The notes: a model not told the origin generated them from the letters alone. DNA of 64,000 nucleotides from Pseudomonas sp. GCEP-101 (GCF_025133575.1 NZ_CP104011.1:1-64000); one strand, 5' to 3'; positions 45,185 to 58,006 are shown, counted from the first letter of the stretch. Numbers and translations are program-made.

Positions 45185-46530
45185 TCAAATTTGCTGGAAG
45201 GGATAAACCGAGCCCAGTTTAAGGATCTGGCTCAATTCATCCAACGCCGTCCGGCATTCGATGAGCAACTGCGGGTCGGCCAGGTCGGCTTCGGACAGGC
45301 GATCGCGATAGTGCTTGTCGACCCAGATGACCAGGGTGTCGTGCAGGGTCGGGGTCATGATGACGCCCGGATTGACCGCTGCCAGCTCCTTGTCGGTCAG
45401 CGCCACGCGCAGGCGCAGGCAAGCGGGGCCGCCGCCGTTCTGCATGCTCTGCTTGAGGTCGAACACCTTCACCTCGCGGATCGGGCCGTCCTCGGCGGTC
45501 AGGCGCGACAGGTAGCTCCAGACGCGCTCGTTCTTGCGGCACTCTTCAGGGACGATCAGCAGCATGTTGCCGTCGGCACGGGTCAGCAACTGGCTGTTGA
45601 ACAGGTAGGATTTCACCGCGTCCTCGACCGTGACCTGGTCGCGCGGGACGCACACGGCGCGGAAGCGGCCACCACGGCGGCCCAGCTTGTCGTGCAGCTC
45701 GGCGAGCACGCGCTCGGTGTCGAGGAAGGCGTCCTCGTGGTGGAACAGCACTTCGCCGTTACCCACTGCGATCACGTCGTTGTGGAACACGCCCTGGTCG
45801 ATCACCGCCGGGTTCTGCTGGGCATAGACCACACCGTCGTCGCTCAGGCCGTGCAGGCGGGCAACCGCCTGGCAGGCTTCCAGGGTCTGCCGCGCCGGGT
45901 AGCGCTGCGGCGCCGGGAAGCGGCTGTCGAAGGCGCTGCGGCCGAACACGAAGAACTCCACGCCGGCTTCGCCGTAGGACTTGCAGAAGCGCGTGTGGTT
46001 GGCCGCGCCCTCGTCGCCGAACTGGGCGACCGCCGGCAGCGCGGCGTGATGGGCGAAGTGTTTCTCGTCGTTGAACATCGCGGCGAGGATGCGGCTGGTC
46101 TGCGGATGTTCGATGGAACGGTGGAACTTGCAGTTCAGGTTGGCCGCGGTGAAGTGCACGCGGCCGTCGGCGGTGTCGGCGCCGGGGCTGACGGTGGCGG
46201 CGTTGGCGGTCCACATGCAGGACGCCGAGCTGACGGCGGCGAGCAGCGGCATCGCGTCTTTCGCCGCCTTGGCGATCACCTCGGCGTCAGTGCCGGAGAA
46301 GCCCAGGGCGCGCAGCGAGGCAACGGCCGGGCGCTCCTGCGGGGCGAACACGCCCTGCTTGAAGCCCAGCTCCATCAGCGCCTTCATCTTCGACAGGCCC
46401 TGCTTCGCCGCTTCGCGCGGGTTGGACGCCGCCTGGCTGTTGCTCTGCGAAGCGACGTTGCCGTAGGACAGGCCGCCGTAGTTGTGCGTCGGTCCGACCA
46501 GACCGTCGAAGTTCATTTCATAGGCGGTCA

Positions 46531-46531
<1 letters not shown>
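45185..46531 (-). CDS. aruB: AruB (AstB), N-succinylarginine dihydrolase
   Basis: Converts succinylarginine to succinylornithine, CO2 and ammonia. About 448 residues of the amidinotransferase beta/alpha-propeller fold. The catalytic Cys lies in [15 protein letters not shown] and the His/Glu partners in the ...[11 protein letters not shown] and [17 protein letters not shown] segments. The signature [14 protein letters not shown] is at the N-terminus. The start is ATG 46531, overlapping the aruD stop by one base; the GTG at 46534 is possible. Confidence 0.95.
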
Positions 46532-49042
<2,511 letters not shown>

Positions 49043-49053
49043 GCTCTCTCCCC

Positions 49054-50070
49054 TCAGATCGCAACCAGGCGCACGCTGGCGCCCTCGCCGATGCCCAGGG
49101 CGTCGGCGGTTTCCTGGTTCAGGGTGACGGGCTTGCCCGGTACCCAGTCGAGTTCGGCGACGACGGCGCGAAAGTCCTGCAGCTGGCCGTTGGTGACCAG
49201 GTAGCCGCGGTTGCCCTTGGCGCCTTCGCCAATGCGCACCGGCACCTGCCGGCTCTGCGCGATGGAACGGATGCTGCTGGTGCGCGCGTGCAGTGCCGGG
49301 CCGCCGTCGAAGATGTCGACGTAGTTGTCGGACTCGAAACCGTCGCGCATCAGGATGTCGAAGGTGATCTGCGCACGCGGGTGCACCTGGCCCATGGCTT
49401 CCTGGGCGTCGTCGGGCAGCAGCGGCACGTAGATCGGGTAGTGCGGCATCAGCTCGGCGAGGAAGGTTCGGCTCTTCAGGCCCGAGAGCTTCTCGGCCTC
49501 GGTGTAGTCGAGGTCGAAGAAGTTGCGCCCGATGGCGTTCCAGAACGGCGACTGGCCCTGCTCGTCGCTGTAGCCGACGATCTCCACCACCACCGCATCG
49601 GCGAAACGCTCCGGATGGCTGGCCATGAACAGCAGGCGGCCACGGGAGTTGAGCTCGGCGATCGGCGTGTTCACCAGGTCGCGCTCGACGTAGAAGCTGG
49701 TCAGCAGGCTGTTGCCGGTGAGGTCATGGCACAGCGAGAGGACGTGAATCTTGTTGTGGATCTTCAACTCGCGGGAAGCATGCACGAAGGTCTCGTTGCG
49801 GAAGCTGTAGAACGGCTCGGAGAAACCGGCCGAGGCCACGATGGCCGAGCAGCCGACCAGACGGCCGGTGTCGGTATCTTCCAGCACGAAGAAATAGCTT
49901 TCTTCACCGTTGAAGCTCACTTCGGCGGCGAACGAGGCCTCCGAGGCAAGGATCTTGTCCCGCAGGCGTTCCGCGTCGTCCGGCAGCGACGTGACGCCGA
50001 CCGGGCTGTCCGCGGCGAGACGCTGCACTTGCTGCAGGTCGGCCACTTGGGCGGGGCGCATCACCAGCAT
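49054..50070 (-). CDS. aruF: AruF, arginine/ornithine N-succinyltransferase alpha subunit (AstA family)
   Basis: Partner of AruG. 338 residues with MLVMRPAQVADLQQVQRLAADSP, LTSFYVERDLVNTPIAELNSRGRLLF, GQSPFWNAIGRNFFDLDY and MGQVHPRAQITFDILMRDGF, aligning position by position with AruG. It follows aruC after 153 bp that contain a strong hairpin (50155-50178), and starts the aruFGDB-E block. The ATG has no strong ribosome site (AGGAGTG 5-11 bp upstream). Confidence 0.95.
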   Translation of the reverse strand: MLVMRPAQVADLQQVQRLAADSPVGVTSLPDDAERLRDKILASEASFAAEVSFNGEESYFFVLEDTDTGRLVGCSAIVASAGFSEPFYSFRNETFVHASRELKIHNKIHVLSLCHDLTGNSLLTSFYVERDLVNTPIAELNSRGRLLFMASHPERFADAVVVEIVGYSDEQGQSPFWNAIGRNFFDLDYTEAEKLSGLKSRTFLAELMPHYPIYVPLLPDDAQEAMGQVHPRAQITFDILMRDGFESDNYVDIFDGGPALHARTSSIRSIAQSRQVPVRIGEGAKGNRGYLVTNGQLQDFRAVVAELDWVPGKPVTLNQETADALGIGEGASVRLVAI

Positions 50071-50154
50071 GGCGTCACTCCTCTAACCAGACAAAGGTTC
50101 ATGATTTGCGGGCGCGACACGGCCTGTGCCGCGCTCATCAGGGCATTCTCGGGA

Positions 50155-50178
50155 ACCGGCCGGGACGATCCGGCCGGT
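50155..50178 (-). terminator. Hairpin between aruC and aruF
   Basis: ACCGGCCGG and CCGGCCGGT form a perfect 9-bp stem with a 6-nt loop, 46 bp after the aruC stop. No U-tract follows. It could cap the 3' end of a processed aruC message or partially attenuate transcription into aruFGDBE. Confidence 0.5.
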
Positions 50179-50223
50179 CAGGCGGCGAGGCGCGGGCCCC
50201 GCCGATTCAGCGTAGCCGGGGGA

Positions 50224-51471
<1,248 letters not shown>

Positions 51472-51512
51472 CTATCGATGGATGGATTGTAGGGACGAAC
51501 AGCGGGCCGGCA

Positions 51513-51579
51513 TTGCCGCCATGCGACAACTTGTTATAGCGCCAACCCGCGGATTGCCGAGGCTTACGGAAATGCGACA
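51513..51579 (-). promoter_or_regulatory. ArgR operator region of aruC
   Basis: On the minus strand, TGTCGC-N8-AA half-sites occur at 51564-51579 and 51513-51528. A weaker copy (TGGCGC, then CAAGT) at 51529-51544 is directly adjacent to the latter, in the same direction. P. aeruginosa ArgR binds such tandem half-sites and activates aruC in arginine. The region lies 69-135 bp upstream of the ATG. Confidence 0.75.
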
Positions 51580-51695
51580 GAAAGCGTCGGGAAGGCGCAG
51601 TGTAAGGCCTGCGGCCTGCTGCGGGTACACGGACGCGTGGAATTTGTTCGCGCGATGAACGAACGGTCAGCAACAGAGCGGAGAGGGAGATTTTT

Positions 51696-51772
51696 GCAGG
51701 AGCGAACTTGCTCGCGAGCCGCTTTACGTCGGCACACTCGGCAAGATCGTTCGCGAGCAAGCTCGCTCCTAC
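51696..51772. repeat. REPIN
   Basis: GCAGGAGCGAACTTGCTCGCGAG at 51696-51718 and the inverted TTCGCGAGCAAGCTCGCTCC arm ending at 51772 flank about 31 bp. Same family as 17363-17425. Confidence 0.9.
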
Positions 51773-51789
51773 GAAGAGCAGCGTCGTAG

Positions 51790-51817
51790 GGCGCATAACG
51801 CGCCAGCGTTATCCGCC
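51790..51817. repeat. Second palindrome family (ATAACGC type)
   Basis: GGCGCATAACGC and GCGTTATCCGCC around a GCCA loop: a 12-bp arm with one mismatch, unrelated to REP. It lies between two REPINs. I see no second copy in this window. Confidence 0.7.
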
Positions 51818-51848
51818 GTGGCCGCAGAGACAGCCGGAAAGAGGCACT

Positions 51849-51925
51849 GTAGGAGCGAGCTTGCTCGCGAACCGCCTCACGCCGGCGCATCCGGCGGCAT
51901 CGCTCCTGAGCAAGCTCGCTCCTCC
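51849..51925. repeat. REPIN, right arm interrupted
   Basis: The left arm GTAGGAGCGAGCTTGCTCGC at 51849-51871 is intact. The right arm carries a small insertion (GCTCCTGAGCAAGCTCGCTCC at 51902-51922), so the palindrome has decayed. Confidence 0.85.
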
Positions 51926-51948
51926 TGAGAAATCGAGCCGGGGCCCCG

Positions 51949-52078
51949 CCCTCTCCCCAGCCCTCTCCCTGAAGGGAGAGGGGGCTCTTCGTGCCGGCTG
52001 ATGCTGGGGGTTCATCCTGCACCATACGATCCCCTCTCCCTTCGGAGCGGGGCTCGTAGGCAGGGCTAGGGAGAGGGA
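51949..52078. repeat. CCCTCTCCC palindrome family
   Basis: CCCTCTCCCT-GA-AGGGAGAGGG (51961-51982) is a perfect hairpin. An inverted partner made of CCCCTCTCCCTTCGG and GGGCTAGGGAGAGGG at 52030-52077 lies opposite, so the whole 130 bp can fold. No gene is apparent; it fills the end of the aruC-argR spacer up to argR. Confidence 0.82.
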
Positions 52079-52129
52079 AATACAGCCACGGACTTTCAGA
52101 GGAAGACAGTTGCGCCTACCCGACAGCCG

Positions 52130-53113
52130 TCAACCGCGCTCGGCGACCACCTGGGGGGCTTCGGCGGCGCTCTGGCCGCGGCGCTGGTTGCGGTCTTCGC
52201 GCGGGGTCACGCCGAAGAAGTTGCGGTAGGCGCTGGAGAAGTGCGGGCCGCTGGAGAAGCCGCAGGACAGGCCGATCTGGATGATCGACTTGCTGGTCTG
52301 CATCAGCATCTGCCGCGCGCGGTTCAGGCGCAGCTCCAGGTAGTACTGGCTGGGCACGCGGGTCAGGTACTGCTTGAAGATGCGCTCCAGCTGACGACGC
52401 GAGACGCACACGTGCTGGGCGATCTCGTCGGTGGTCAGCGGCTCCTCGATGTTCGCCTCCATCAGCAGCACCGCCTGGGTGAGCTTGGGGTGGCTGGAAC
52501 CGAGGCGGTTCTTCAGCGGAATGCGCTGGCGTTCGGAGCCTTCGCGGATGCGCTCCACCACCAGCTCCTCGGAGACCGCGCCCGCCAGCTCGGCGCCATG
52601 ATCGCGGGACAGCACGGCCAGCAGCAGGTCCAGCACCGCCATGCCGCCGCAGGCGCTCAGGCGATCACGGTCCCACTCGAACAGGTGGTTGGTGGCGATG
52701 ACCTTGGGGTAACGCTCGGTGAAGTCGTCGTGCCAGCGCCAGTGCACGGCGGCGCGGTAGCCGTCGAGCAGGCCCAGTTGCGCCAGCGGATAGATGCCGG
52801 CGGACAGTGCGCCGATGCTCACGCCACTGCGCGACAGCTGCTTGAGCGCCGTGGCCAGCGGCGCGGATACCGTCTGCGGCACCTCGTCGGCGACCAGGAA
52901 GATGCGCTGGCATTGTTCCAGCGCACCATTCCAGGCTTGCCCCGGCAGCCGCCAGCCATCGGCGTCCGCCACCGTCTCGGCGCTCATGAACACAGGCTCA
53001 TAAAGCGCCTCGGGGTGCAGCCGGCGGGCCACCCGCAGGGCCTCCTCGGCCAGACCGAGGGTCAGCGCCCGCGTGTGCGGCCAGAGCAGGAATCCGATGC
53101 GTTGTGCGGTCAT
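52130..53113 (-). CDS. argR: ArgR, AraC-family arginine regulator
   Basis: Arginine-responsive regulator of Pseudomonas: activates aru and aot genes, represses arginine synthesis. Not related to the E. coli ArgR hexamer. It has 327 residues: an N-terminal DJ-1/PfpI-like domain (GRLSAGIYPLAQLGLLDGYRAA region about 105-130) and two AraC helix-turn-helices (DEIAQHVCVSRRQLERIFKQYL and IIQIGLSCGFSSGPHFSSAYRNFFG). Last gene of aotJQMOP-argR, 34 bp after aotP, thus autoregulated through the aot promoter. Confidence 0.96.
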   Translation of the reverse strand: MTAQRIGFLLWPHTRALTLGLAEEALRVARRLHPEALYEPVFMSAETVADADGWRLPGQAWNGALEQCQRIFLVADEVPQTVSAPLATALKQLSRSGVSIGALSAGIYPLAQLGLLDGYRAAVHWRWHDDFTERYPKVIATNHLFEWDRDRLSACGGMAVLDLLLAVLSRDHGAELAGAVSEELVVERIREGSERQRIPLKNRLGSSHPKLTQAVLLMEANIEEPLTTDEIAQHVCVSRRQLERIFKQYLTRVPSQYYLELRLNRARQMLMQTSKSIIQIGLSCGFSSGPHFSSAYRNFFGVTPREDRNQRRGQSAAEAPQVVAERG

Positions 53114-53147
53114 TCGGCTAGATCACCAGGCGACGGTAACAGACAGC

Positions 53148-53912
53148 TTACTTCAAGCTGCCGGAAAGGAACTGCTTCAGGCGGTCCGATTGCGGATTGG
53201 CCAGGACTTCCTTCGGGCAGCCCGCCTCTTCCACCAGCCCCTTGTGCAGGAACACCAGCTGGTTGGAAACCTCGCGGGCAAAGCCCATCTCGTGGGTCAC
53301 CACCACCATGGTGCGGCCTTCCTGGGCCAGGTCCTGCATCACACGCAGGACTTCGCCGACCAGCTCGGGGTCCAGCGCCGAGGTCGGCTCGTCGAAGAGC
53401 ATCACTTCCGGCTCGACCGCCAGCGCACGGGCGATGGCCACGCGCTGCTGCTCACCACCGGACATGTGGGCCGGGTAGGCATCCTTGCGGTGCGCCACGC
53501 CGACTTTCGCCAGGTAATGCTCGGCCTTTTCCAGCGCTTCCTTCTTCGATACGCCCAGTACATGAACCGGTGCCTCGATGACGTTTTCCAGCGCGCTCAT
53601 GTGCGACCACAGGTTGAAGTGCTGGAACACCATCGACAGGCGCGAGCGCATGCGCTGCAGCTGCTTGGCGTCGGCGGCCTTGAGCGCGCCGTCCTTGTTC
53701 GGCACGAGCTTGAGCTCTTCGCCGTTGAGCAGGATCTTGCCGGCGTGGGGCTGTTCCAGCAGGTTGATGCAGCGCAGGAAGGTACTCTTGCCCGAGCCGG
53801 AGGAGCCGATGATGCTGATCACGTCGCCTGCCTTCGCCGCCAGGGAGACGCCCTTGAGCACCTCGTGGCTGCCGTAGCGCTTGTGCAGGTCCTGGATTTC
53901 CAGTTTGTACAT
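53148..53912 (-). CDS. aotP: AotP, arginine/ornithine ABC transporter ATPase
   Basis: HisP-type ATPase of 254 residues: Walker A GSSGSGKST at about 38-46, Q-loop FQHFNLW, signature MSGGEQQR, Walker B VMLFDEPTSALD and the H-loop VVVTHE. Energises AotQM. Lies between aotO and argR. Confidence 0.96.
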   Translation of the reverse strand: MYKLEIQDLHKRYGSHEVLKGVSLAAKAGDVISIIGSSGSGKSTFLRCINLLEQPHAGKILLNGEELKLVPNKDGALKAADAKQLQRMRSRLSMVFQHFNLWSHMSALENVIEAPVHVLGVSKKEALEKAEHYLAKVGVAHRKDAYPAHMSGGEQQRVAIARALAVEPEVMLFDEPTSALDPELVGEVLRVMQDLAQEGRTMVVVTHEMGFAREVSNQLVFLHKGLVEEAGCPKEVLANPQSDRLKQFLSGSLK

Positions 53913-53929
53913 GGTGTCGGTTCTCGAAT

Positions 53930-55042
53930 TCAGTCGTTGATCAGCCGGCCCTTGCGGAACGGCTCACGCCCGGCCACCTTGGCCAGCCAAAGCCCTGGCT
54001 GGGCATAGCGCCCACGCTCGATGGCGAACAGCACGCCGGAGGTACCGGCGCAAACGGTGCTGACCTTGTCGTCCAGCGGGTCGACCACCTCGAACAGCGC
54101 GTCGCCCTTCTCCACCCACTCCCCTGCCCTGCGCAGAAAGCTCACCACGCCAGCATGGGGTGCGTAGAGGTATTCGGTGCCTTCGAACGGCATGCCTTCG
54201 CAGCATTCGCCCGGGGCCGCCGGCCAGTCACCGGCGATCAATCCCTGCTCGGCGAGGAAGCCAAGGATGGCTTCGGCGTTGTCCCGCGCCTGGTCGACAC
54301 GGGTGTCGCCCACCCCGCCCAGCTCGACGGTGGTCGCCAGGCACGCCAGCGGGATGGCCGCCTGCGGGAAAGCCTGCGCCAGGCGCAGCCAGGGCAGCGA
54401 GCAGGATTCGTCGAAGGAGCTGCCGCCGGAATCTTCGGCAAGCAACGCCACGCCCGCCTTAAGGCGCGCCGCCAATGACTGCCAGCGCGGCCAGTGCTGC
54501 GGGATCGCGTAGACGTGGATGGCGGCGTCGAAGTCGCAGTGCAGGTCGAGCACCACCTCGGCGTCGCACGCGTGGCGCAGCAGGAGGCGCTGCATACCCT
54601 GCAGCTCGGACGAAGCCGGCGGCAGCGCATCGAGGCCATCGCGCATGGCCTGGCGGATCAGTTCGACGTTGGCGGCCTCGTCGGCACCCAACTGAGCGCC
54701 GACACGCTCGGCCACCAGCGCGGACAGCTCGACGAAATCGCGGTTGAAATTCTTCCCGCTGCCGAATTCGAAACGGCCCAGATGGCTGGCCTGCAAGGTC
54801 TGGCCCAGGCCGATGGGGTTGGCCACCGGCACCAGCTCGACGACGCAGTTCAGCTGCCCGCGCGACTCCAGGTCCGCCAGGCGCTGCTTCAGCTCCCAGG
54901 CGGTGCGCATGCCGGGCAACTCGTCGGCGTGCAGGCTGGACTGGATGTAGACCTTGCGCGGGCCCTTGCCGTAGCGGAACACGCTCAGGCGGCGCTCGCT
55001 ACCCAGGCTGCTCCACGGCAGAAGATGATCGATACGTTCCAC
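53930..55042 (-). CDS. aotO: AotO, succinylglutamate desuccinylase/aspartoacylase-family protein of the aot operon
   Basis: 370 residues, zinc-peptidase-like (AstE/ASPA) fold. The zinc ligand motif SLHADELPG at about 36-44 and a later LDLHCDFD (about 165-172) resemble the H-x-x-E...H set of the family. A Pro/Gly-rich C-terminal beta domain with VVSFLRRAGEWVEKGD follows. It is dispensable for arginine uptake in P. aeruginosa reports; the true substrate is unknown. It sits 11 bp after aotM and 18 bp before aotP. Confidence 0.88.
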   Translation of the reverse strand: MERIDHLLPWSSLGSERRLSVFRYGKGPRKVYIQSSLHADELPGMRTAWELKQRLADLESRGQLNCVVELVPVANPIGLGQTLQASHLGRFEFGSGKNFNRDFVELSALVAERVGAQLGADEAANVELIRQAMRDGLDALPPASSELQGMQRLLLRHACDAEVVLDLHCDFDAAIHVYAIPQHWPRWQSLAARLKAGVALLAEDSGGSSFDESCSLPWLRLAQAFPQAAIPLACLATTVELGGVGDTRVDQARDNAEAILGFLAEQGLIAGDWPAAPGECCEGMPFEGTEYLYAPHAGVVSFLRRAGEWVEKGDALFEVVDPLDDKVSTVCAGTSGVLFAIERGRYAQPGLWLAKVAGREPFRKGRLIND

Positions 55043-55052
55043 GGTCGGTTCC

Positions 55053-55751
55053 TCAGTGCTTGCGCGGCGCGAGATAGGCCAGCCAGCGGCGCTCGGCCAG
55101 CTTGAACAGGCGCACCAGGGTAAAGGTCATGATCAGGTAGAAGATGCCGGCAGTGATGAACGCCTCGAACGGCAGGTAATACTGCGAGTACACGGTGCGC
55201 GCGGCGCCGGTGATGTCCACCAGGGTCACGATGGACGCCAGGCTGGTGGTCTGCAGCATCATGATCACTTCGTTGCTGTACTGCGGCAGCGCGCGGCGCA
55301 GTGCCGACGGCAGGAGGATGCGGCGGTACATCTTGATCCGCGACATGCCCATGGCCTTGGCCGCCTCGATCTCGCCGTGCGGCGTGGCGCGGATGCTGCC
55401 GGCAAGGATCTCGGCGGTGTAGGCGCTGGTGTTGATGGCGAACGCTGCGCAGGCGCAGAAGGTGGCGTTGGACAGCAGCGGCCACAGCGAGCTTTCGCGC
55501 ACCACTTCGAACTGGGCCAGGCCGTAATAGATCAGGAACAGCTGCACCAGCATCGGGGTGCCGCGGATCACATAGGTGTAGAGCCAGGCCGGCAGGTTCA
55601 CCGCCGGGTTCTTCGAGCAGCGCATCAGCGCCAGCGGCACCGCCGCCACGAGGCCGAAGAACAGCGAGATCGCCAGCAGCTTGAGGGTCACCAGCAGGCC
55701 GCTGAAGTAGAGCGGCAGGCTGTCCCAGATGACGGAAAAATCAAAGATCAT
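55053..55751 (-). CDS. aotM: AotM, arginine/ornithine ABC transporter permease
   Basis: HisM/ArtM-type permease of 232 residues with about five membrane segments. The EAA loop is EIEAAKAMGMSRIKMYRRILLP at about 130-151. The N-terminal TYVIRGTPMLVQLFLIYYG is typical of polar-amino-acid permeases. It partners AotQ; 17 bp separate it from aotQ. Confidence 0.95.
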   Translation of the reverse strand: MIFDFSVIWDSLPLYFSGLLVTLKLLAISLFFGLVAAVPLALMRCSKNPAVNLPAWLYTYVIRGTPMLVQLFLIYYGLAQFEVVRESSLWPLLSNATFCACAAFAINTSAYTAEILAGSIRATPHGEIEAAKAMGMSRIKMYRRILLPSALRRALPQYSNEVIMMLQTTSLASIVTLVDITGAARTVYSQYYLPFEAFITAGIFYLIMTFTLVRLFKLAERRWLAYLAPRKH

Positions 55752-55767
55752 TCGAGGGCTCCCGGTC

Positions 55768-56457
55768 TCAAAGCTCGGCGACTTTCACGCCAACTGAATA
55801 GCGGCGTTCAAGCATGCGCAGCAGTACCAGGGAAACGGTGGTGACCACCAGGTACAACGCCGCCACGGCGAGGAAGTAGGTAAAGGGTTCGCGGGTGGCG
55901 TCCGAGGCCTGCTTGGCCTTGAACATCATGTCCTGCAGGCCGACCACGGAAATCAGCGCGGTAGCCTTGACCAGCACCAGCCAGTTGTTGGTGAAGCCGG
56001 GAATGGCCAGGCGGATCATCTGCGGCACCTGGATGCGGAAGAACACCTGAAGCGGGCTCATGCCGTAGGCGAAACCGGCCTCGCCCTGCCCCTTGGGAAT
56101 CGCCATGAAGGCGCCACGGAAGGTCTCGGACAGGTAGGCGCCGAAGATGAAGCCCAGGGTGCCGACGCCGGAGGCGAAGGGGTTGAGGTCGATGTAATCC
56201 TCATAGCCCAGCATCGGCGCGACCCAGTTCACCGCGGCCTGGCCGCCGTAGAAGATCAGCAGGATCAGCACCAGGTCCGGCACGCCACGGATCACGGTGG
56301 CATAGAGGTCGCCGCACCAGGCCAGCCACTTCACCGGCGACAGGCGGATGGCCGCACCGAGCAGGCCCAGCGCGATCGCCAGGGCCATCGACAGCAGGGA
56401 CAGCTGAAGCGTCAGCCAGGCACCATCGACGATGGTGGCTCCGTAGCCATTGAGCAT
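55768..56457 (-). CDS. aotQ: AotQ, arginine/ornithine ABC transporter permease
   Basis: HisQ-type permease of 229 residues (the PAO1 length), with an EAA-type loop GQGEAGFAYGMSPLQVFFRIQVPQM and about five membrane helices. The start is ATG 56457 with GAGGTACG upstream; the frame extended to 56499 lacks a site. It is separated from aotJ by an attenuator-like terminator. Confidence 0.95.
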   Translation of the reverse strand: MLNGYGATIVDGAWLTLQLSLLSMALAIALGLLGAAIRLSPVKWLAWCGDLYATVIRGVPDLVLILLIFYGGQAAVNWVAPMLGYEDYIDLNPFASGVGTLGFIFGAYLSETFRGAFMAIPKGQGEAGFAYGMSPLQVFFRIQVPQMIRLAIPGFTNNWLVLVKATALISVVGLQDMMFKAKQASDATREPFTYFLAVAALYLVVTTVSLVLLRMLERRYSVGVKVAEL

Positions 56458-56538
56458 AATTTCGTACCTCGTGAAACCGGACGCCGCCCGCAACGACACG
56501 GACGCTCAGGGCAAGCGCAGGTGCTGGCTCACCCCCAA

Positions 56539-56586
56539 TAAAAAAGTGGCACAAACTTCAGGATCGGGCCTGGGTTTGTGCCACTT
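56539..56586 (-). terminator. Attenuator-type terminator between aotJ and aotQ
   Basis: The 13-bp perfect stem AAGTGGCACAAAC / GTTTGTGCCACTT with a 17-nt loop is followed on the minus strand by TTTTTTATT. It begins 11 bp after the aotJ stop. It would make most transcripts end after aotJ. Confidence 0.9.
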
Positions 56587-56597
56587 CTGGACGTGGA

Positions 56598-57377
56598 TCA
56601 GTTCTCGCCGTAGACGTCGAACTTGAAGTACTTGTCCTGTACTTCCTTGTACTTGCCGTTGGCACGGATGCCGGCGATGGCCGCGTTGAATTTCTCGGCC
56701 AGGGCGGTATCGCCCTTGCGCACGGCGATGCCGGCGCCACCACCGAAGTACTTCGGATCGTTGTATTCGGGGCCTACGAAGGCATAGCCCTTGCCGGCGT
56801 CGGTTTTCAGGAAGCCGTCGTCGAGGTTGACCGAGTCGGCCATGGTCGCGTCGAGGCGGCCGGAGACCAGGTCCATGTTGGCTTCGTTCTGGGAGTTGTA
56901 GCGCACGACTTCGATGCCGGCGGGGGCCAGCACGTCGGTGGCGTAGCGGTCATGGGTGGAGGCGCGCAGCACACCGACCTTCTTGCCCTTGAGGTCCACC
57001 AGCGGGTCGTTCAGGGTCACGCCCTGCTTCATCACGAAGCGCGCGGGGGTGTGGTAGTACTTGTTGGTGAAGTCCACGGACTTCTTGCGCTCGTCGGTGA
57101 TGGTCATGGACGAGAGGATGGCGTCGATCTTGCGAACCTTCAGCGCCGGGATCAGGCCGTCGAACTCCTGCTCGACCCAGGTGCACTTGACCTTCATCTC
57201 TTCGCACAGGGCGTTGCCGATATCCACGTCGAAACCGGCGAGCTTGCCGTCGGGAGTCTTGAAGGAGAAAGGCGGATAGCCGGCTTCGATGCCGATGCGT
57301 ACCGGCTTGTCGTCAGCGTGGGCAACCAGGGAAAGCGCGGACAGGGCCAGCGCACCGAGAAGTGCAAACTTCTTCAT
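56598..57377 (-). CDS. aotJ: AotJ, periplasmic arginine/ornithine-binding protein
   Basis: Solute-binding protein of the transporter. It has 259 residues: signal peptide [21 protein letters not shown] with the mature start at DDKPVRIG. The LAO/HisJ pattern follows: [30 protein letters not shown] and [20 protein letters not shown], with R/D ligand residues in place. AAGGAG precedes the ATG at 57377. The first gene of the operon; its message is expected in excess because of the terminator behind it. Confidence 0.96.
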   Translation of the reverse strand: MKKFALLGALALSALSLVAHADDKPVRIGIEAGYPPFSFKTPDGKLAGFDVDIGNALCEEMKVKCTWVEQEFDGLIPALKVRKIDAILSSMTITDERKKSVDFTNKYYHTPARFVMKQGVTLNDPLVDLKGKKVGVLRASTHDRYATDVLAPAGIEVVRYNSQNEANMDLVSGRLDATMADSVNLDDGFLKTDAGKGYAFVGPEYNDPKYFGGGAGIAVRKGDTALAEKFNAAIAGIRANGKYKEVQDKYFKFDVYGEN

Positions 57378-57514
57378 CAGTAACTCCTTCGAGGGTAGGA
57401 CTTCGATTGGCAGGAGAAAGGGGTTGGCCCAGGCTGCCCGTGCAGAAGTGAAGGTTATTGTTCGTCTGCGCATTGCCGGCGCGATTCTTTTGAAAAGCGC
57501 GCCTACCGGGGTGA

Positions 57515-57587
57515 GCGGCATTCTAGCGACAGCCCCGAAGCGGTTATTTCTTCAATGCGACAAGTAATTATAGAAGCGCTGGCGACA
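57515..57587 (-). promoter_or_regulatory. ArgR operator region of aotJ
   Basis: On the minus strand TGTCGC half-sites begin at 57530, 57562 and 57587. The 57547-57562 copy has the full TGTCGC-N8-AA pattern; the copies at 57572-57587 and 57515-57530 lack the AA. Spacing between the two upstream copies is 25 bp. They lie 138-210 bp before the ATG, in the region expected for ArgR activation of aot. Confidence 0.7.
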
Positions 57588-57816
57588 GGGCCCCAGCGGC
57601 TTGACGGCGGGGATTTTACGTGATCCGAAAGCGGGTAGTAAAACCTGAATTACCTGCAGTAATTGGGCCACAAATAACAAATCCCAGGCCCCACGCGGGG
57701 TGCGCGATATTGACTCATTCTGCGCCAACAGAAAAGACGCACCGAGCCTGTGCGAAATGTTTCCGGGCGCCTCATTTTGTCGCGGGGAAATGTTACCGGT
57801 GGGTGAGTAGCACACC

Positions 57817-57854
57817 GCAGGAGCGGACCTTGTCCGCGAAATCCTCCGCGACGA
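57817..57854. repeat. Single REP element
   Basis: GCAGGAGCGGACCTTGTCCG followed by CGAAATCCTCCGCGA: the same variant as the two units at 23211-23422. It lies in the acsA-aotJ spacer. Confidence 0.75.
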
Positions 57855-57936
57855 ACTCTCGCGCCTTGGTTTATCGCGTCTCTGCGGCGCAACAGGCAGA
57901 GCGGATATGGCTCAGCGCTATTCGCCCTGGGATCTG

Positions 57937-58006
57937 TTCGCGAGCAAGCTCGCTCCTACGAAATGCAGGCGTGCGACCCGACTGTAGGAGCGAGCTTGCT
58001 CGCGAA
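57937..58006. repeat. REPIN
   Basis: TTCGCGAGCAAGCTCGCTCC arm at 57937-57959 and the GTAGGAGCGAGCTTGCTCGC arm at 57984-58006 face away from each other, with 24 bp between. Same arms as in flgI but in the opposite arrangement. Confidence 0.9.
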
